From Brevundimonas sp. (GTDB lineage: Bacteria > Pseudomonadota > Alphaproteobacteria > Caulobacterales > Caulobacteraceae): 64,000 nucleotides of DNA. This document shows positions 1-10,322 of this stretch, one piece after another. The notes under the pieces were generated by a model, which had not been told where the DNA came from, searched no databases, and worked only from the letters and a program-made list of their open reading frames with translations. Position 1 is the stretch's first letter. Every line of letters starts with the position of its first letter. Made by a program: the position numbers and the translations under genes. Location: contig NZ_JAUYNX010000036.1 in assembly GCF_030704825.1 (NCBI RefSeq), positions 25,240 to 89,239 on the forward strand. The letters run 5' to 3'.

Positions 1-282
1 AGCGCCGGGCGCGGCGAGCCGTTCTCGCAGCAGAACACCGCCGACAGCTTCGTCATCGGCCGGACCGACGGCATCACCCTGGCGACGCCAGTGCTGGCCG
101 CCCCGGTGGCCGAACAGTTCCGCCAGCGAATGGCCGGGGACAGCGTCAACGCTGTCGGCGAGGCCGCGATCAAGGCCGCCGCCGAGCGCAGCAAGGCGCG
201 TTACGACGAGGCCCTGGCCCGCGCCGCCCTCGGCCTGGCGGCCGAGGCCCCGGCGACGCCGGCGACCCCGCCGGGTCAATGA
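1..282 (+). CDS. C-terminal end of a probable PpiD/SurA-type peptidylprolyl isomerase (5' end outside window)
   Basis: The frame is open from the first base to a TGA at 280-282, giving the last 93 residues of a larger protein. The visible part reads SAGRGEPFSQQNTADSFVIG, then an Ala/Glu/Arg-rich helical stretch and a Pro/Ala-rich tail. No catalytic domain is visible. The stop overlaps the trpE start as ATGA, so the two are probably co-transcribed. In many alphaproteobacteria the gene just before trpE encodes a PpiD-like periplasmic folding protein, which is the main reason for the name. The family assignment is inference from context. Confidence 0.5.
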   Translation, partial: SAGRGEPFSQQNTADSFVIGRTDGITLATPVLAAPVAEQFRQRMAGDSVNAVGEAAIKAAAERSKARYDEALARAALGLAAEAPATPATPPGQ

Positions 283-1790
283 CGGCGAAGAACCCCGGCG
301 TCTTCGCCGCTTTTGCGCGAGGCTGGGCGCGGGCCGAGCCGCAGGTCGTGGTTCGGCGGCTGGTGGACGATCTGGAAACCCCCGTGTCGGCCTTTCTCAA
401 GGTCGGCCACGGCCGGACCCACGCCTTCCTGCTGGAGTCGGTCGAGGGCGGCGCGGTCAACGGCCGCTATTCGATCATCACTCGCGAGCCGGACGTGGTC
501 TGGCGCTGCCGCGACGGCGAGGCCGAACTGTCCCGCGGCGACGCCATCGCGGCGGGGCGCTTCCAGCGCGAGTCCGACGACGCCCTGACTTCCCTGCGTA
601 CGCTGATCGCGGCCTCGCGTCTCGACCTGCCCGGGGACCTGCCGCCGATGGCCGCGGGCCTGTTCGGGGTCTTCGGCTACGACATGGTGCGCCTGCTGGA
701 ACCCTTGGGCGCGCCCAATCCGGACCCGCTCGATCTGCCCGACGCGGTCCTGACCCGGCCGACCCTGGTCGCCATTTTCGACTCCGTGAAACACGAGATC
801 GTGCTGGTCTCGCCCGCCTATCCGGACTCCGGGCTGGACGCTGGCAGCGCCTGGGCCGCCGCCGCGGAACGGCTGGACCGGTTCGAAGCCGAGTTGCGAA
901 CTCCCCTGCCTGCCCTGCCCTCAGCGTTCGAGGCGGCGGCGCCGGTCTTCCGCTCCCCGGTCGACGAGGCCGGCTTCGGAGCCCTGGTCGCCCGGGCCAA
1001 GGACTACATCGCGGCGGGGGACATCTTCCAGGTCGTGCTCAGCCACCGCTTCGCCGCGCCCTGGACCGACGATCCGTTCGCCTTCTACCGCTCCCTGCGC
1101 CGCTCCAATCCGTCGCCCTATCTGTTCTTCCTCGACTTCGGCGATTTCCAGCTGGCCGGGTCCAGTCCCGAGATCCTGGTCCGACTCAAGGACGGCCGGG
1201 TCACCATCCGCCCGCTGGCCGGCACCCGACCCCGCGGCGACACGCCCGAGGCCGACCATGCCCTGGAGGTCGAACTGCTGGCCGATCCCAAGGAGCGGGC
1301 CGAGCACCTGATGCTGCTGGACCTGGGCCGCAACGACGTCGGCCGGGTGGCCGCGCCCGGCACGGTCGAGGTGATCGAGAGCTTTCGCATCGAGCGCTAC
1401 AGTTCGGTCATGCACATCGTCTCGGAAGTCCAGGGCGACGCCCATCCCGATCTCGACGCCGTGGATGCGCTGCTGGCGGCCCTGCCCGCCGGCACGCTGT
1501 CAGGCGCGCCCAAGGTGCGGGCCATGGAGATCATCGACGAACTGGAGACCGAAAAGCGCGGCGTCGGCTATGGCGGCGGCGTCGGCTACATCTCCGCCGG
1601 CGGCGAGGCCGACATCTGCATCGTGCTTCGCACCGCCCTTTTCGCCGACGGCCGGATTTTCGTCCAGGCCGGAGCCGGGGTGGTCGCGGACAGCGATCCG
1701 GCGGCCGAATATGCGGAGACGAGGGCCAAGGCTCGCGCCCCGATGCGCGCCGCCGAGGACGCTTGGCGCTATCCGTTCGGCAACCGCTAG
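279..1790 (+). CDS. trpE: Anthranilate synthase component I
   Basis: Converts chorismate and glutamine-derived ammonia to anthranilate, the first committed step of tryptophan synthesis, in complex with TrpG. The 503-residue protein has the usual length and the chorismate-binding core in its C-terminal half: IRPLAGTRPRG, the run GTLSGAPKVRAMEIIDELE and QAGAGVVADSDP near the end. The ATG at 279 overlaps the upstream stop by four bases, which supports this start. trpG follows after 284 bases rather than directly, with a small opposite-strand ORF and a possible regulatory site in the gap. No trp leader peptide or attenuator was recognised before trpE. Confidence 0.97.
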   Translation: MTAKNPGVFAAFARGWARAEPQVVVRRLVDDLETPVSAFLKVGHGRTHAFLLESVEGGAVNGRYSIITREPDVVWRCRDGEAELSRGDAIAAGRFQRESDDALTSLRTLIAASRLDLPGDLPPMAAGLFGVFGYDMVRLLEPLGAPNPDPLDLPDAVLTRPTLVAIFDSVKHEIVLVSPAYPDSGLDAGSAWAAAAERLDRFEAELRTPLPALPSAFEAAAPVFRSPVDEAGFGALVARAKDYIAAGDIFQVVLSHRFAAPWTDDPFAFYRSLRRSNPSPYLFFLDFGDFQLAGSSPEILVRLKDGRVTIRPLAGTRPRGDTPEADHALEVELLADPKERAEHLMLLDLGRNDVGRVAAPGTVEVIESFRIERYSSVMHIVSEVQGDAHPDLDAVDALLAALPAGTLSGAPKVRAMEIIDELETEKRGVGYGGGVGYISAGGEADICIVLRTALFADGRIFVQAGAGVVADSDPAAEYAETRAKARAPMRAAEDAWRYPFGNR

Positions 1791-1969
1791 GGCCGGGTCG
1801 AGACGGTCGTTTCGTCGAACCGGACGCCCGGGCCCAGAACCATCACGCCCGCCATCAGCACCGCCGCCATCGCGGCGAGCGCGGCCGCGCCCAGGGCCGC
1901 ATAGGGACTGGCGCGATGCAGGGGCGGGGCCAGCAGGCCGCGCGCCCTGGTGATGTCTGTGTGCGCCAT
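1787..1969 (-). CDS. Small predicted membrane protein, function unknown
   Basis: A 60-residue ORF starting at ATG 1969, preceded by a good ribosome-binding site (GGGAGG about five bases upstream). It has a short basic N-terminus (MAHTDITRARG), one long Ala/Met/Val-rich hydrophobic segment at roughly residues 24-50 and a short polar tail. It therefore looks like a single-pass membrane peptide with the N-terminus inside. Its stop overlaps the end of trpE by four bases on the other strand, and it is divergent from trpG. I do not recognise a family. The ribosome-binding site and clean hydrophobic pattern argue for a real gene, but its size leaves doubt. Confidence 0.45.
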   Translation of the reverse strand: MAHTDITRARGLLAPPLHRASPYAALGAAALAAMAAVLMAGVMVLGPGVRFDETTVSTRP

Positions 1970-2010
1970 GGAAGCCTCCCGCTGGACCACGGCAGTTCAG
2001 GCGGGTTCGG

Positions 2011-2025
2011 TTAACGAAGCCTTAC
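2011..2025. promoter_or_regulatory. Candidate CtrA-type site (TTAA-N7-TTAC)
   Basis: TTAA at 2011-2014 and TTAC at 2022-2025 are separated by seven bases. This is one mismatch from the Caulobacterales CtrA consensus TTAA-N7-TTAA. The site lies between the divergent starts of the small membrane ORF (1969) and trpG (2075). Similar one-mismatch sites occur at 45478 and 47333. The assignment is inference. Confidence 0.3.
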
Positions 2026-2074
2026 GGACGTTGGGCGCTTGGCGAGGCCCTGCGCACCCCCTAGAAGCCGAACC

Positions 2075-2665
2075 ATGATCCTGGTCGTCGACAACTACGA
2101 CAGCTTCACCTGGAACCTCGTCCACTACCTCGCGGAGCTGGGCGCGGAGACGCGTGTCGTGCGCAACGACGACCTGACCGCCGCCGAGGCCTGGGCCCTG
2201 AAGCCGGAAGCGGTGCTGCTGTCGCCGGGCCCGTGCACGCCGAACGAGGCCGGAATCTGCCTGGCCATCCTCGACACCGCGCCGCTGGACATGCCCGTCT
2301 TCGGCGTCTGCCTCGGCCATCAGGCCATGGGCCAGGCCTTCGGCGGCGAGGTGATCCGGGCCAAGGCCCTGATGCACGGCAAGACCTCGCCGATCGAGCA
2401 TGGGGGCCAGAGCGTGTTCAGGGGCCTGCCCTCGCCGTTCACGGCCACCCGCTATCACAGCCTCGCCGTCCGCCGGGAAACCCTGCCCGACGTGCTGGAG
2501 GTGACCGCCTGGACCGCTGACGGCGAGATCATGGGGCTGGCGCACCGGACCCGTCCGATCCACGGGGTCCAGTTCCACCCCGAGTCCATCGCCACCGAAC
2601 ACGGCCACGATCTGCTCGCCAACTTCCTCGACCTGGCCAACATCAAGCGCACGGCGATGGTCTGA
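2075..2665 (+). CDS. trpG: Anthranilate synthase component II (glutamine amidotransferase)
   Basis: Supplies ammonia from glutamine to TrpE. It is a class I glutamine amidotransferase of 196 residues with the triad visible: Cys79 in [10 protein letters not shown], and His168 and Glu170 in GVQFHPES. The N-terminus [19 protein letters not shown] is typical, so ATG 2075 was chosen over an in-frame codon 36 bases upstream. The stop overlaps the trpD start by one base (TGATG), showing translational coupling in a trpGDC unit. Some bacteria use this subunit also for p-aminobenzoate synthesis. No separate pabA is visible in this window. Confidence 0.96.
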   Translation: MILVVDNYDSFTWNLVHYLAELGAETRVVRNDDLTAAEAWALKPEAVLLSPGPCTPNEAGICLAILDTAPLDMPVFGVCLGHQAMGQAFGGEVIRAKALMHGKTSPIEHGGQSVFRGLPSPFTATRYHSLAVRRETLPDVLEVTAWTADGEIMGLAHRTRPIHGVQFHPESIATEHGHDLLANFLDLANIKRTAMV

Positions 2666-3699
2666 TGGCCGAGGGATTCAAACCGCTCCTGGCCAAGCTG
2701 GTCGACGGCCGCGTGCTGACGACGGAGGAGGCGCACGCCTTCTTCGCCGCCTGCCTGCGCGGAGAGCCCACCCCGGCCCAGGTCGCCGCCGCCGTCACCG
2801 CCCTGCGCATCCGCGGCGAGACCGTGGAAGAGATCGCCGCCTTCGCCACGGCCATGCGCGACGCGGCCCTGAAGCTGGATCACCCCTACGACGTCATCGA
2901 CACCTGCGGCACCGGGGGCGATGGCCAGCACACCTTCAATATCTCGACCGCCGCGGCCCTTGTTCTGGCGGGCGCGGGCCTGAAGGTCGCCAAGCATGGG
3001 AACCGGGCCCTGAGTTCGAAGTCAGGCTCGTCGGACGTGCTGGCGGCGCTGGGCGTCAATCTCGCCGCCACCCCGGCCCAGCAGCGCCGCTCGCTGGACG
3101 AAGCCGGCATCGCCTTCCTGTTCGCCCCCGCCTACCACGGGGCCATGCGCCACGTCGGGCCCGTTCGCGCCGAGATCGGTTTCCGCACCGTTTTCAATCT
3201 TCTGGGGCCCCTTTCGAATCCGGCGTCCGCGAAGCGTCAGCTCATGGGCGTCTATGATCCCCGCCTGCTGGAGCCGCTGGCCAGGGTCCTGGGTCGGCTC
3301 GGAGCAGAGCGCGCCTGGGTCGTGCACGGACAGGGTCTGGACGAACTGACCACCACGGGCCCGACCGGCGTGGCTGAATGGCGGGACGGCGCCGTGCGGC
3401 GCTTCACCGTCACGCCGCAGGACGCCGGCCTGCCGGTCGCGGATATCGCCGACCTGCGCGGTGGCGACGCGGAAGAGAACGCCGCCGCCCTGCGCGCCCT
3501 GCTGGACGGCGCCCCCGGCGCCTACCGCGATATCGTTCTGCTCAACGCCGCCGCCGCCCTGGTCGTCGCCGACCGGGCCGCCGATCTGGCCGAGGGCGCG
3601 GCCCAGGCCGCCAGGGTCATCGACGATGGCCGCGCGGCCAAGGCCCTCGCCGATCTGGTCGAGTCGACCCAAGCCGTGATCGAGGAAGAGCCGGCGTGA
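2665..3699 (+). CDS. trpD: Anthranilate phosphoribosyltransferase
   Basis: Transfers phosphoribose from PRPP to anthranilate, the second step of tryptophan synthesis. The 344-residue protein has the family glycine-rich motif [17 protein letters not shown] around residues 80-95, followed by [20 protein letters not shown], both of which bind PRPP and metal. Length is normal. It overlaps trpG by one base and trpC by four (GTGA), so the three are one translationally coupled unit. It is not fused to TrpG, unlike the enterobacterial enzyme. Confidence 0.97.
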   Translation: MAEGFKPLLAKLVDGRVLTTEEAHAFFAACLRGEPTPAQVAAAVTALRIRGETVEEIAAFATAMRDAALKLDHPYDVIDTCGTGGDGQHTFNISTAAALVLAGAGLKVAKHGNRALSSKSGSSDVLAALGVNLAATPAQQRRSLDEAGIAFLFAPAYHGAMRHVGPVRAEIGFRTVFNLLGPLSNPASAKRQLMGVYDPRLLEPLARVLGRLGAERAWVVHGQGLDELTTTGPTGVAEWRDGAVRRFTVTPQDAGLPVADIADLRGGDAEENAAALRALLDGAPGAYRDIVLLNAAAALVVADRAADLAEGAAQAARVIDDGRAAKALADLVESTQAVIEEEPA

Positions 3700-4487
3700 C
3701 CGACGTCCTGGCCGAAATCGCCGCCTACAAGCGCGAGGACGTGGCCAGCCGCAAGGCCGCGAGCTCGCAGGACGCCGTCGAGGCGCTCGCGCGTCAGGCC
3801 GCCGCGCCCCGAGGCTTCCGCGCCGCCCTGGAACGCCACGTCGAGGCGAGCGGCCGTCCCGCCCTGATCGCCGAGATCAAGAAGGCCAGCCCATCCAAGG
3901 GGCTGATCCGCGCCGATTTCGACCCGCCGTCCCTCGCCCGCGCCTATGAGCGCGGCGGGGCCCAGTGCCTGTCCGTCCTGACCGACGGCCCCAGCTTCCA
4001 GGGCGACGACGCCTTCCTGACCGCCGCGCGCGACGCTGTCGGCCTGCCCTGCCTGCGCAAGGACTTCCTCGTCGATCCCTGGCAGGTCGCCGAGAGTCGG
4101 GCCCTGGGCGCCGACTGCGTCCTGATCATCCTCGCCATGGTCGACGACGCCCTCGCCGCCGACCTGCTGGCCGAGGCGGAGCGGTTCGGCATGGACGCCC
4201 TGATCGAGACTCACGACGAAGGCGAGATGGTCCGCGCCTGCAAGCTGGGCGGCGATCTGGTCGGGATCAACAACCGCTCGCTGCGGACCTTCGAGGTCGA
4301 TCTCGCCGTCACCGAACGGCTGGCCATGCTGAGCCCGGTCCGCGCCCTGCTCGTGGCCGAGAGCGGCATCTTCACGCCGGACGACGTGCAGCGGGTGTCG
4401 GACGCCCATGCGCAGGCTGTGCTGGTCGGCGAGAGCCTGATGCGGCAGGCGGATGTCGAGGCGGCGACGCGGGCGCTCCTCCGGTAA
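3696..4487 (+). CDS. trpC: Indole-3-glycerol-phosphate synthase
   Basis: Closes the indole ring from the carboxyphenylamino-deoxyribulose phosphate intermediate. The product is 263 residues from GTG 3696, which overlaps the trpD stop as GTGA; the frame is open further upstream but the homologous N-terminus begins at [14 protein letters not shown]. Beta/alpha-barrel landmarks are [12 protein letters not shown] (catalytic Lys), [34 protein letters not shown] and LVGESLM. It is monofunctional, with no fused TrpF. In related genomes moaC and moeA often follow; here lexA comes next. Confidence 0.97.
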   Translation: MTDVLAEIAAYKREDVASRKAASSQDAVEALARQAAAPRGFRAALERHVEASGRPALIAEIKKASPSKGLIRADFDPPSLARAYERGGAQCLSVLTDGPSFQGDDAFLTAARDAVGLPCLRKDFLVDPWQVAESRALGADCVLIILAMVDDALAADLLAEAERFGMDALIETHDEGEMVRACKLGGDLVGINNRSLRTFEVDLAVTERLAMLSPVRALLVAESGIFTPDDVQRVSDAHAQAVLVGESLMRQADVEAATRALLR

Positions 4488-4501
4488 CCGGACCTTAACC
4501 G

Positions 4502-4516
4502 GAACAGCACAGGAAC
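4502..4516. promoter_or_regulatory. SOS box 1 upstream of lexA (GAAC-N7-GAAC)
   Basis: GAAC at 4502-4505 and GAAC at 4513-4516 are spaced by exactly seven bases. Read on the minus strand this is GTTC-N7-GTTC, the established LexA operator of alphaproteobacteria. It lies 67 bases before the lexA ATG and fits autorepression. Confidence 0.85.
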
Positions 4517-4538
4517 ACCTTGTGGACGTTTGCGGTTT

Positions 4539-4553
4539 GTTCCGCTAGCGTTC
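4539..4553. promoter_or_regulatory. SOS box 2 upstream of lexA (GTTC-N7-GTTC)
   Basis: GTTC at 4539-4542 and GTTC at 4550-4553 with a seven-base spacer form a second perfect alphaproteobacterial SOS operator. It is in the opposite orientation to box 1, with starts 37 bases apart, and lies 30 bases before the lexA start, probably over the core promoter or transcription start. Confidence 0.88.
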
Positions 4554-4582
4554 CCGCAACGGGATTCGCCTCGAGGACCTCC

Positions 4583-5275
4583 ATGCTCACGCGCAAACAG
4601 CACGAACTCCTGATGTTCATTCATGAGCGCATCAAGGAGACGGGCGTCTCGCCTTCCTTCGACGAGATGAAGGAGGCGCTGGATCTGGCGTCCAAGTCGG
4701 GCATCCACCGACTGATCACGGCGCTGGAAGAGCGCGGCTTCATCCGCCGCCTGGCGCATCGGGCGCGGGCGCTGGAAGTCATCAAACTGCCGGAACAGGC
4801 CACGACGGCCCAGACGCGCGGCCGTCAGCCGTTCCGCCCCGACGTCATCCAGGGGGGCGGCCGGCCGATGACGACCGAGCCCGCCAACGACATCCGCGAA
4901 CTGTCGCTGATGGGCAAGATCGCCGCCGGCACTCCGATCGCCGCGATCGAACATGAGACCGCCCGCTATCCGGTGCCAGAGGCCATGCTGGGCGCGGGCG
5001 AGCACTACATGCTCGAGATCGAGGGGGATTCGATGATCGAGGCCGGCATCCTGAACGGCGATCTGGTGGTCATCAAATCGACCGACACCGCCACCTCGGG
5101 CGACATCGTCGTGGCCCTGGTCGAGGGCGAGGAAGCCACTCTGAAGCGCCTGCGCAAGAAGGGCGGCTCCATCGCGCTCGAGCCCGCCAACCGCAACTAC
5201 GAGACCCGCATCTTCGGTCCCGACCAGGTCGAGGTCCAGGGCAAGCTGGTCGGCCTCATCCGTCGCTATCACTGA
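4583..5275 (+). CDS. lexA: LexA repressor (SOS response regulator and self-cleaving protease)
   Basis: Represses DNA-damage genes until RecA filaments trigger its self-cleavage. The 230-residue protein starts [17 protein letters not shown], the normal LexA N-terminus, so ATG 4583 was chosen over an earlier in-frame codon. Residues 1-65 form the winged helix-turn-helix. The Ala115-Gly116 cleavage bond lies in KIAAGTP. The Ser/Lys dyad is Ser150 (EGDSM) and Lys188 (EATLKRL). A linker of about 40 residues joins the domains. Two SOS operators upstream indicate autoregulation. The 3' end overlaps the convergent comEC gene by 20 bases. Confidence 0.97.
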   Translation: MLTRKQHELLMFIHERIKETGVSPSFDEMKEALDLASKSGIHRLITALEERGFIRRLAHRARALEVIKLPEQATTAQTRGRQPFRPDVIQGGGRPMTTEPANDIRELSLMGKIAAGTPIAAIEHETARYPVPEAMLGAGEHYMLEIEGDSMIEAGILNGDLVVIKSTDTATSGDIVVALVEGEEATLKRLRKKGGSIALEPANRNYETRIFGPDQVEVQGKLVGLIRRYH

Positions 5276-7424
5276 CGTCGGGATCGCCAAGCCGGCTCCA
5301 CGGCCGGTCGCCGCGCACATCCGCCGACCATACGCCCCGCCAGCGGTTCGCAGTCGCCGGTCCGTCGCGCCACAACTCGATCGCCCCGCCGCGGGCATAG
5401 TCCGTCCCGTCCAGCACCAGCCGCCCGTCGCATGACGGCGGCAGGGCGACGACCGCAGCCCGCAGGCTGACTACCGGCGCCGACCGGCACAGGGCGTCGA
5501 TCTGCGCCGCCGACGGCGCCCGCCGGCCCCACCACATCGCCAGCGGACCGCGATCCGCCTCGCCGGGCGCGCAGGAGAAGCGGGTGCAGGTCCAGCCCTC
5601 CGCCGCCCGGTCGACCGGAGCCAGGCCCCGGCGCCGCGACCAGACGTCGACCGCGAACTGGCGCACGCCGGGCCGCATGACCACGGCCTCTCCCGCCACG
5701 ACGAAGGCCGCATTGGTCCCGCCGTCGCCGATCCACAGGTCCGGGGGCGGATCGCGCGGCCACAGCATGACCGCCGCCGCGAACGGCAGGCCCAGCCAGC
5801 GTAAAGGTCCGCGCCACAGGCAGCAGAACAGAACGCCGAGGAAGGCGACGGGCAGGACGAAATCGGGCGCGCTGGCCACGGTCCGCACCGCCCCTGGCAG
5901 CCCCGCCGTCCATTCGCCGACGGCCAGCATGAAGCCGATCCCCTGCCCGGCCAGCCACAGGAAGGGCGCGCCCAGCCCCAGCGGCTCCAGCAGGGCGCCC
6001 AACGCCAGCATCGGCATGATGACGAAATCGGACAGGGGCGCCGTGGCCAGATTGGCGCCCAGGCCGTACATGGCCGTCCGGTTGAAATGCTGCATGGCGA
6101 ACGGGCCCGTCGCCGCCCCGGCCACTAGGCTGGCCATCACCGCCATGCCCAGCCAGGCGCCGATGCGTTGCACGACCAGGATCGGCCACGGCGCCGAAAT
6201 CTCGCGCGGCCGCGCCGGCCACGCCTCGACCAGGGCCACCAGAGCCGCCGTCGCCGCGAACGACATCTGGAAGCCGGGCGTGACGATGGCCTCGGGCTGC
6301 AGCACCAGCACCACGAAGGCCGCGACCGCCAGGGCGTGCATGGTTATGGCCTGGCGGTCCAGCAGTATGGCCAGAAAGGCGATCGAGGCCGTGACCGCCG
6401 CCCGCTCGGCCGGCGCCGGCGAGCCGGACACGACCAGATAAGTCCCGACCGCCAGCAGCCCGACCGTCGCCGCAACCTTCTTGCCCGGGACACGAAGCGC
6501 CAACCATGGCCAGGCCGCGACCAGAAGGCGCACCAGGAAGAAGGCGAAGCCGCCGACCACCGCCATGTGCAGACCCGAGATCGACAGAATGTGCGCCAGG
6601 CCGGAATCCCGCATGACGTCGACATCGTCCGGATCCAGCCAGGCCTCGTGGCCCGTCGCCATGGCGGCGGCGATCCCGCCGGTCCGCGGACCCAGCCGCG
6701 CCACGATCCGCTTCGCCAGGTCGTAGCGCAGGCCGTTGACCGCCATGGCCGCCCTGATCCGCCAGGGCGGCGGCGCCAGCCAGGCCGGCCGCGTCTCGCC
6801 GAGCGAGAAGACGACTCCGCCGAGGCTCTGGAAGAAGGCGTTGCGGCCGAAGTCGTAGGCCCCGGGACTGGCCGGCGCCGGCGGCGGGTTGAGGATGGCG
6901 AACAGCCGCACCGCCTGTCCCGGTTCCGGCGCCGCGCCCCGGACCGTGGCCCGCAACCGGATCGGGGTCGCCTCCGGCGCCAGGCCGCGGACCCTGACCG
7001 GCGCGATCATCACGCGCGGGCCGGCGGATCCCGGGCTGTCGACGTCGACGACCCAGCCTTCGACCACGGTGGGCGCGGCCATGGCGGGCGCGATGGGAGC
7101 CGTCACCGCGTCGGTCCGCAATTTCGCCGCGGCGATGCCGAGCGCGAAACAGGCCGACAGCATCAGGGGCAGGGTCCAGATTCTCGCCGGCGCCATGCGG
7201 CGCACGCCGAGCCAGACCCCGACGACGACGAACGCTCCGACCGTCAGCGGCCAGGCCGGCGGCTCCGTCCCGAGCGCGAAATAGACGGCGCATCCGGCGC
7301 CGAAGGCCACGGGCGCCCACAGCCGCCAGCGCAGCGCCTGGGCGGCGACCTGTGCGGCAAGGAAGCCGCCGATGCGCGCACGGACGCTGGGATTCGGCGG
7401 CGCCGGCGCTATAACGCCCGCCAT
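5256..7424 (-). CDS. comEC: ComEC/Rec2-family DNA-uptake channel protein
   Basis: Predicted inner-membrane channel that carries single-stranded DNA into the cytoplasm during natural transformation. The product is 722 residues from ATG 7424, which follows GGGGAGG closely. The N-terminus has several membrane segments and an OB-like DUF4131 region. The core Competence domain contains [15 protein letters not shown] and SFAATAAL. The C-terminal soluble part reads [17 protein letters not shown] and shows no HxHxDH metal motif, so the metallo-beta-lactamase domain of ComEC from Gram-positives appears absent or degenerate. No other competence gene is nearby except a TfoX-N protein 42 kb away. Its start codon overlaps that of gltX on the other strand. 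Confidence 0.9.
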   Translation of the reverse strand: MAGVIAPAPPNPSVRARIGGFLAAQVAAQALRWRLWAPVAFGAGCAVYFALGTEPPAWPLTVGAFVVVGVWLGVRRMAPARIWTLPLMLSACFALGIAAAKLRTDAVTAPIAPAMAAPTVVEGWVVDVDSPGSAGPRVMIAPVRVRGLAPEATPIRLRATVRGAAPEPGQAVRLFAILNPPPAPASPGAYDFGRNAFFQSLGGVVFSLGETRPAWLAPPPWRIRAAMAVNGLRYDLAKRIVARLGPRTGGIAAAMATGHEAWLDPDDVDVMRDSGLAHILSISGLHMAVVGGFAFFLVRLLVAAWPWLALRVPGKKVAATVGLLAVGTYLVVSGSPAPAERAAVTASIAFLAILLDRQAITMHALAVAAFVVLVLQPEAIVTPGFQMSFAATAALVALVEAWPARPREISAPWPILVVQRIGAWLGMAVMASLVAGAATGPFAMQHFNRTAMYGLGANLATAPLSDFVIMPMLALGALLEPLGLGAPFLWLAGQGIGFMLAVGEWTAGLPGAVRTVASAPDFVLPVAFLGVLFCCLWRGPLRWLGLPFAAAVMLWPRDPPPDLWIGDGGTNAAFVVAGEAVVMRPGVRQFAVDVWSRRRGLAPVDRAAEGWTCTRFSCAPGEADRGPLAMWWGRRAPSAAQIDALCRSAPVVSLRAAVVALPPSCDGRLVLDGTDYARGGAIELWRDGPATANRWRGVWSADVRGDRPWSRLGDPDVSDSDG

Positions 7425-8847
7425 GGCCTCCCCATCCGACCCCACGCTCGCTATTGTCACGCGCTTCGCCCCCTCCCCGACGGGTTCCCTGCACATAGGA
7501 GGCGCCCGGACAGCGCTTTTCAACTATTTGTATGCCAAGGGACGCAACGGGAAGTTCCTGGTGCGGGTTGAGGACACCGACCGCGAACGCTCCACGGACG
7601 AAGCGGTCAAGGCCATTTTCGACGGCCTCAGCTGGCTGGAGCTGTTCGCGGACGAGGAGCCGGTGTTCCAGTACAGCCGGGCGGATCGCCACCGCGAGGT
7701 GGTCAACGAGCTGCTGGAGCGCGGCGGAGCCTATCGCGATTTCACCTCGGCGGAGGAGACGGGCCGTCTGCGCGACCTCGCCAAGGCCGAGCGGCGCACG
7801 TTCGAATCCCCGTGGCGCGACCGCGAGCCCTCCGTGGACGATCTGACCCAGCCCCACGTCGTCCGCTTCCGCCGCCCCCGGCCCGGTCAGGTGACGGTCG
7901 AGGACCAGGTCCAGGGCGCGGTCAGCTGGTCGAACGATGATCTCGACGACTTGGTGCTGCTGCGTTCGGACGGAGCTCCGACCTACAATCTGGCCGTCGT
8001 GGTCGACGACCACGACATGGGCGTGACCCACGTCATCCGCGGCGACGACCATCTGAACAACGCCGCCCGTCAGAGCCTGATCTACGATGCGCTCGGCTGG
8101 ACGCGCCCGAGCTTCGCCCACATCCCCCTGATCCACGGCCCCGACGGCGCCAAGCTGTCCAAGCGGCACGGGGCCCAGGCGGTGCACGAATACGCCGCCA
8201 TGGGCTATCTGCCCGAGGCGATGCGCAACTATCTGGCCCGGCTGGGCTGGGCCCACGGCGACGACGAACTGTTCGGCGACGCCCAGGCGCTGGAATGGTT
8301 CGATCTGGCCGGTGTCGGCAAGGCCCCCGCCCGGCTGGACTTCGACAAGCTGGCCCACGTCAACGCCCACTGGATCCGGCTGGCGGACGACGACCGGCTG
8401 GCCAAGATGACGCTCGACGTCCATCTGGGGCGCGGTCACCCGCTGGGCCCGGACGACGAGGCCCGGCTGCTGAAGGCCATGCCGTTCGTGAAGGACAGGG
8501 CGAAGACGACCCTGGAGCTGGCGGATCAGACCGCCTTCGTGCTGAAGACCCGGCCCTTGGCGATCTACGAGAAGGCGTTGCCGATGCTGACCGGCGAATC
8601 GGGCGAGCGGATCGGCCGCCTGCGCGACCGCCTGAAACTGTTCGCGAGCTGGGACGTCTTCGCGCTGGAGGCCGAGCTTAGGATCTTCGCCGAGGAAGAG
8701 GCCGTCGGCTTCGGCAAGATCGGCCCCGCGGTGCGTGCAGCCTTGACCGGGGACGGGGTCTCGCCCGACATCGCCAAAACCCTGGCCGCCCTGGGACGCG
8801 AAGAAAGCCTCGGGCGCTTGGATGACGCGCTGCAACAGACTATCTGA
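7423..8847 (+). CDS. gltX: Glutamyl-tRNA synthetase
   Basis: Charges tRNA-Glu with glutamate. The 474-residue class I synthetase has the HIGH-type signature SLHIGG at residues 22-27 and a KMSKS-type loop KLSKR at 244-248. The catalytic N-terminal Rossmann domain is followed by an alpha-helical anticodon-binding region. ATG 7423 fits the homologous start just before TRFAPSPTG; a longer frame upstream would run into comEC. No strong ribosome-binding site is visible, and the upstream sequence is comEC coding sequence on the other strand, so any gltX promoter must lie within the comEC 5' end. Confidence 0.96.
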   Translation: MASPSDPTLAIVTRFAPSPTGSLHIGGARTALFNYLYAKGRNGKFLVRVEDTDRERSTDEAVKAIFDGLSWLELFADEEPVFQYSRADRHREVVNELLERGGAYRDFTSAEETGRLRDLAKAERRTFESPWRDREPSVDDLTQPHVVRFRRPRPGQVTVEDQVQGAVSWSNDDLDDLVLLRSDGAPTYNLAVVVDDHDMGVTHVIRGDDHLNNAARQSLIYDALGWTRPSFAHIPLIHGPDGAKLSKRHGAQAVHEYAAMGYLPEAMRNYLARLGWAHGDDELFGDAQALEWFDLAGVGKAPARLDFDKLAHVNAHWIRLADDDRLAKMTLDVHLGRGHPLGPDDEARLLKAMPFVKDRAKTTLELADQTAFVLKTRPLAIYEKALPMLTGESGERIGRLRDRLKLFASWDVFALEAELRIFAEEEAVGFGKIGPAVRAALTGDGVSPDIAKTLAALGREESLGRLDDALQQTI

Positions 8848-8912
8848 CAATTCACCAGACCGTGGATTACGCCTCCCCGCGCCGATCCGCCGCCTAACCT
8901 CCAGGGGCTGCA

Positions 8913-10214
<1,302 letters not shown>

Positions 10215-10322
10215 GGCCTTCGGGAGGCGAGACCCGGGCGGCCCCGGCTCGTCAGGTTTCGAAGGTGGCCGCTTTCGCTGCCCGGAGCAAACTTCGAGGT
10301 CAACTCTGACCGAGAGACCTTG

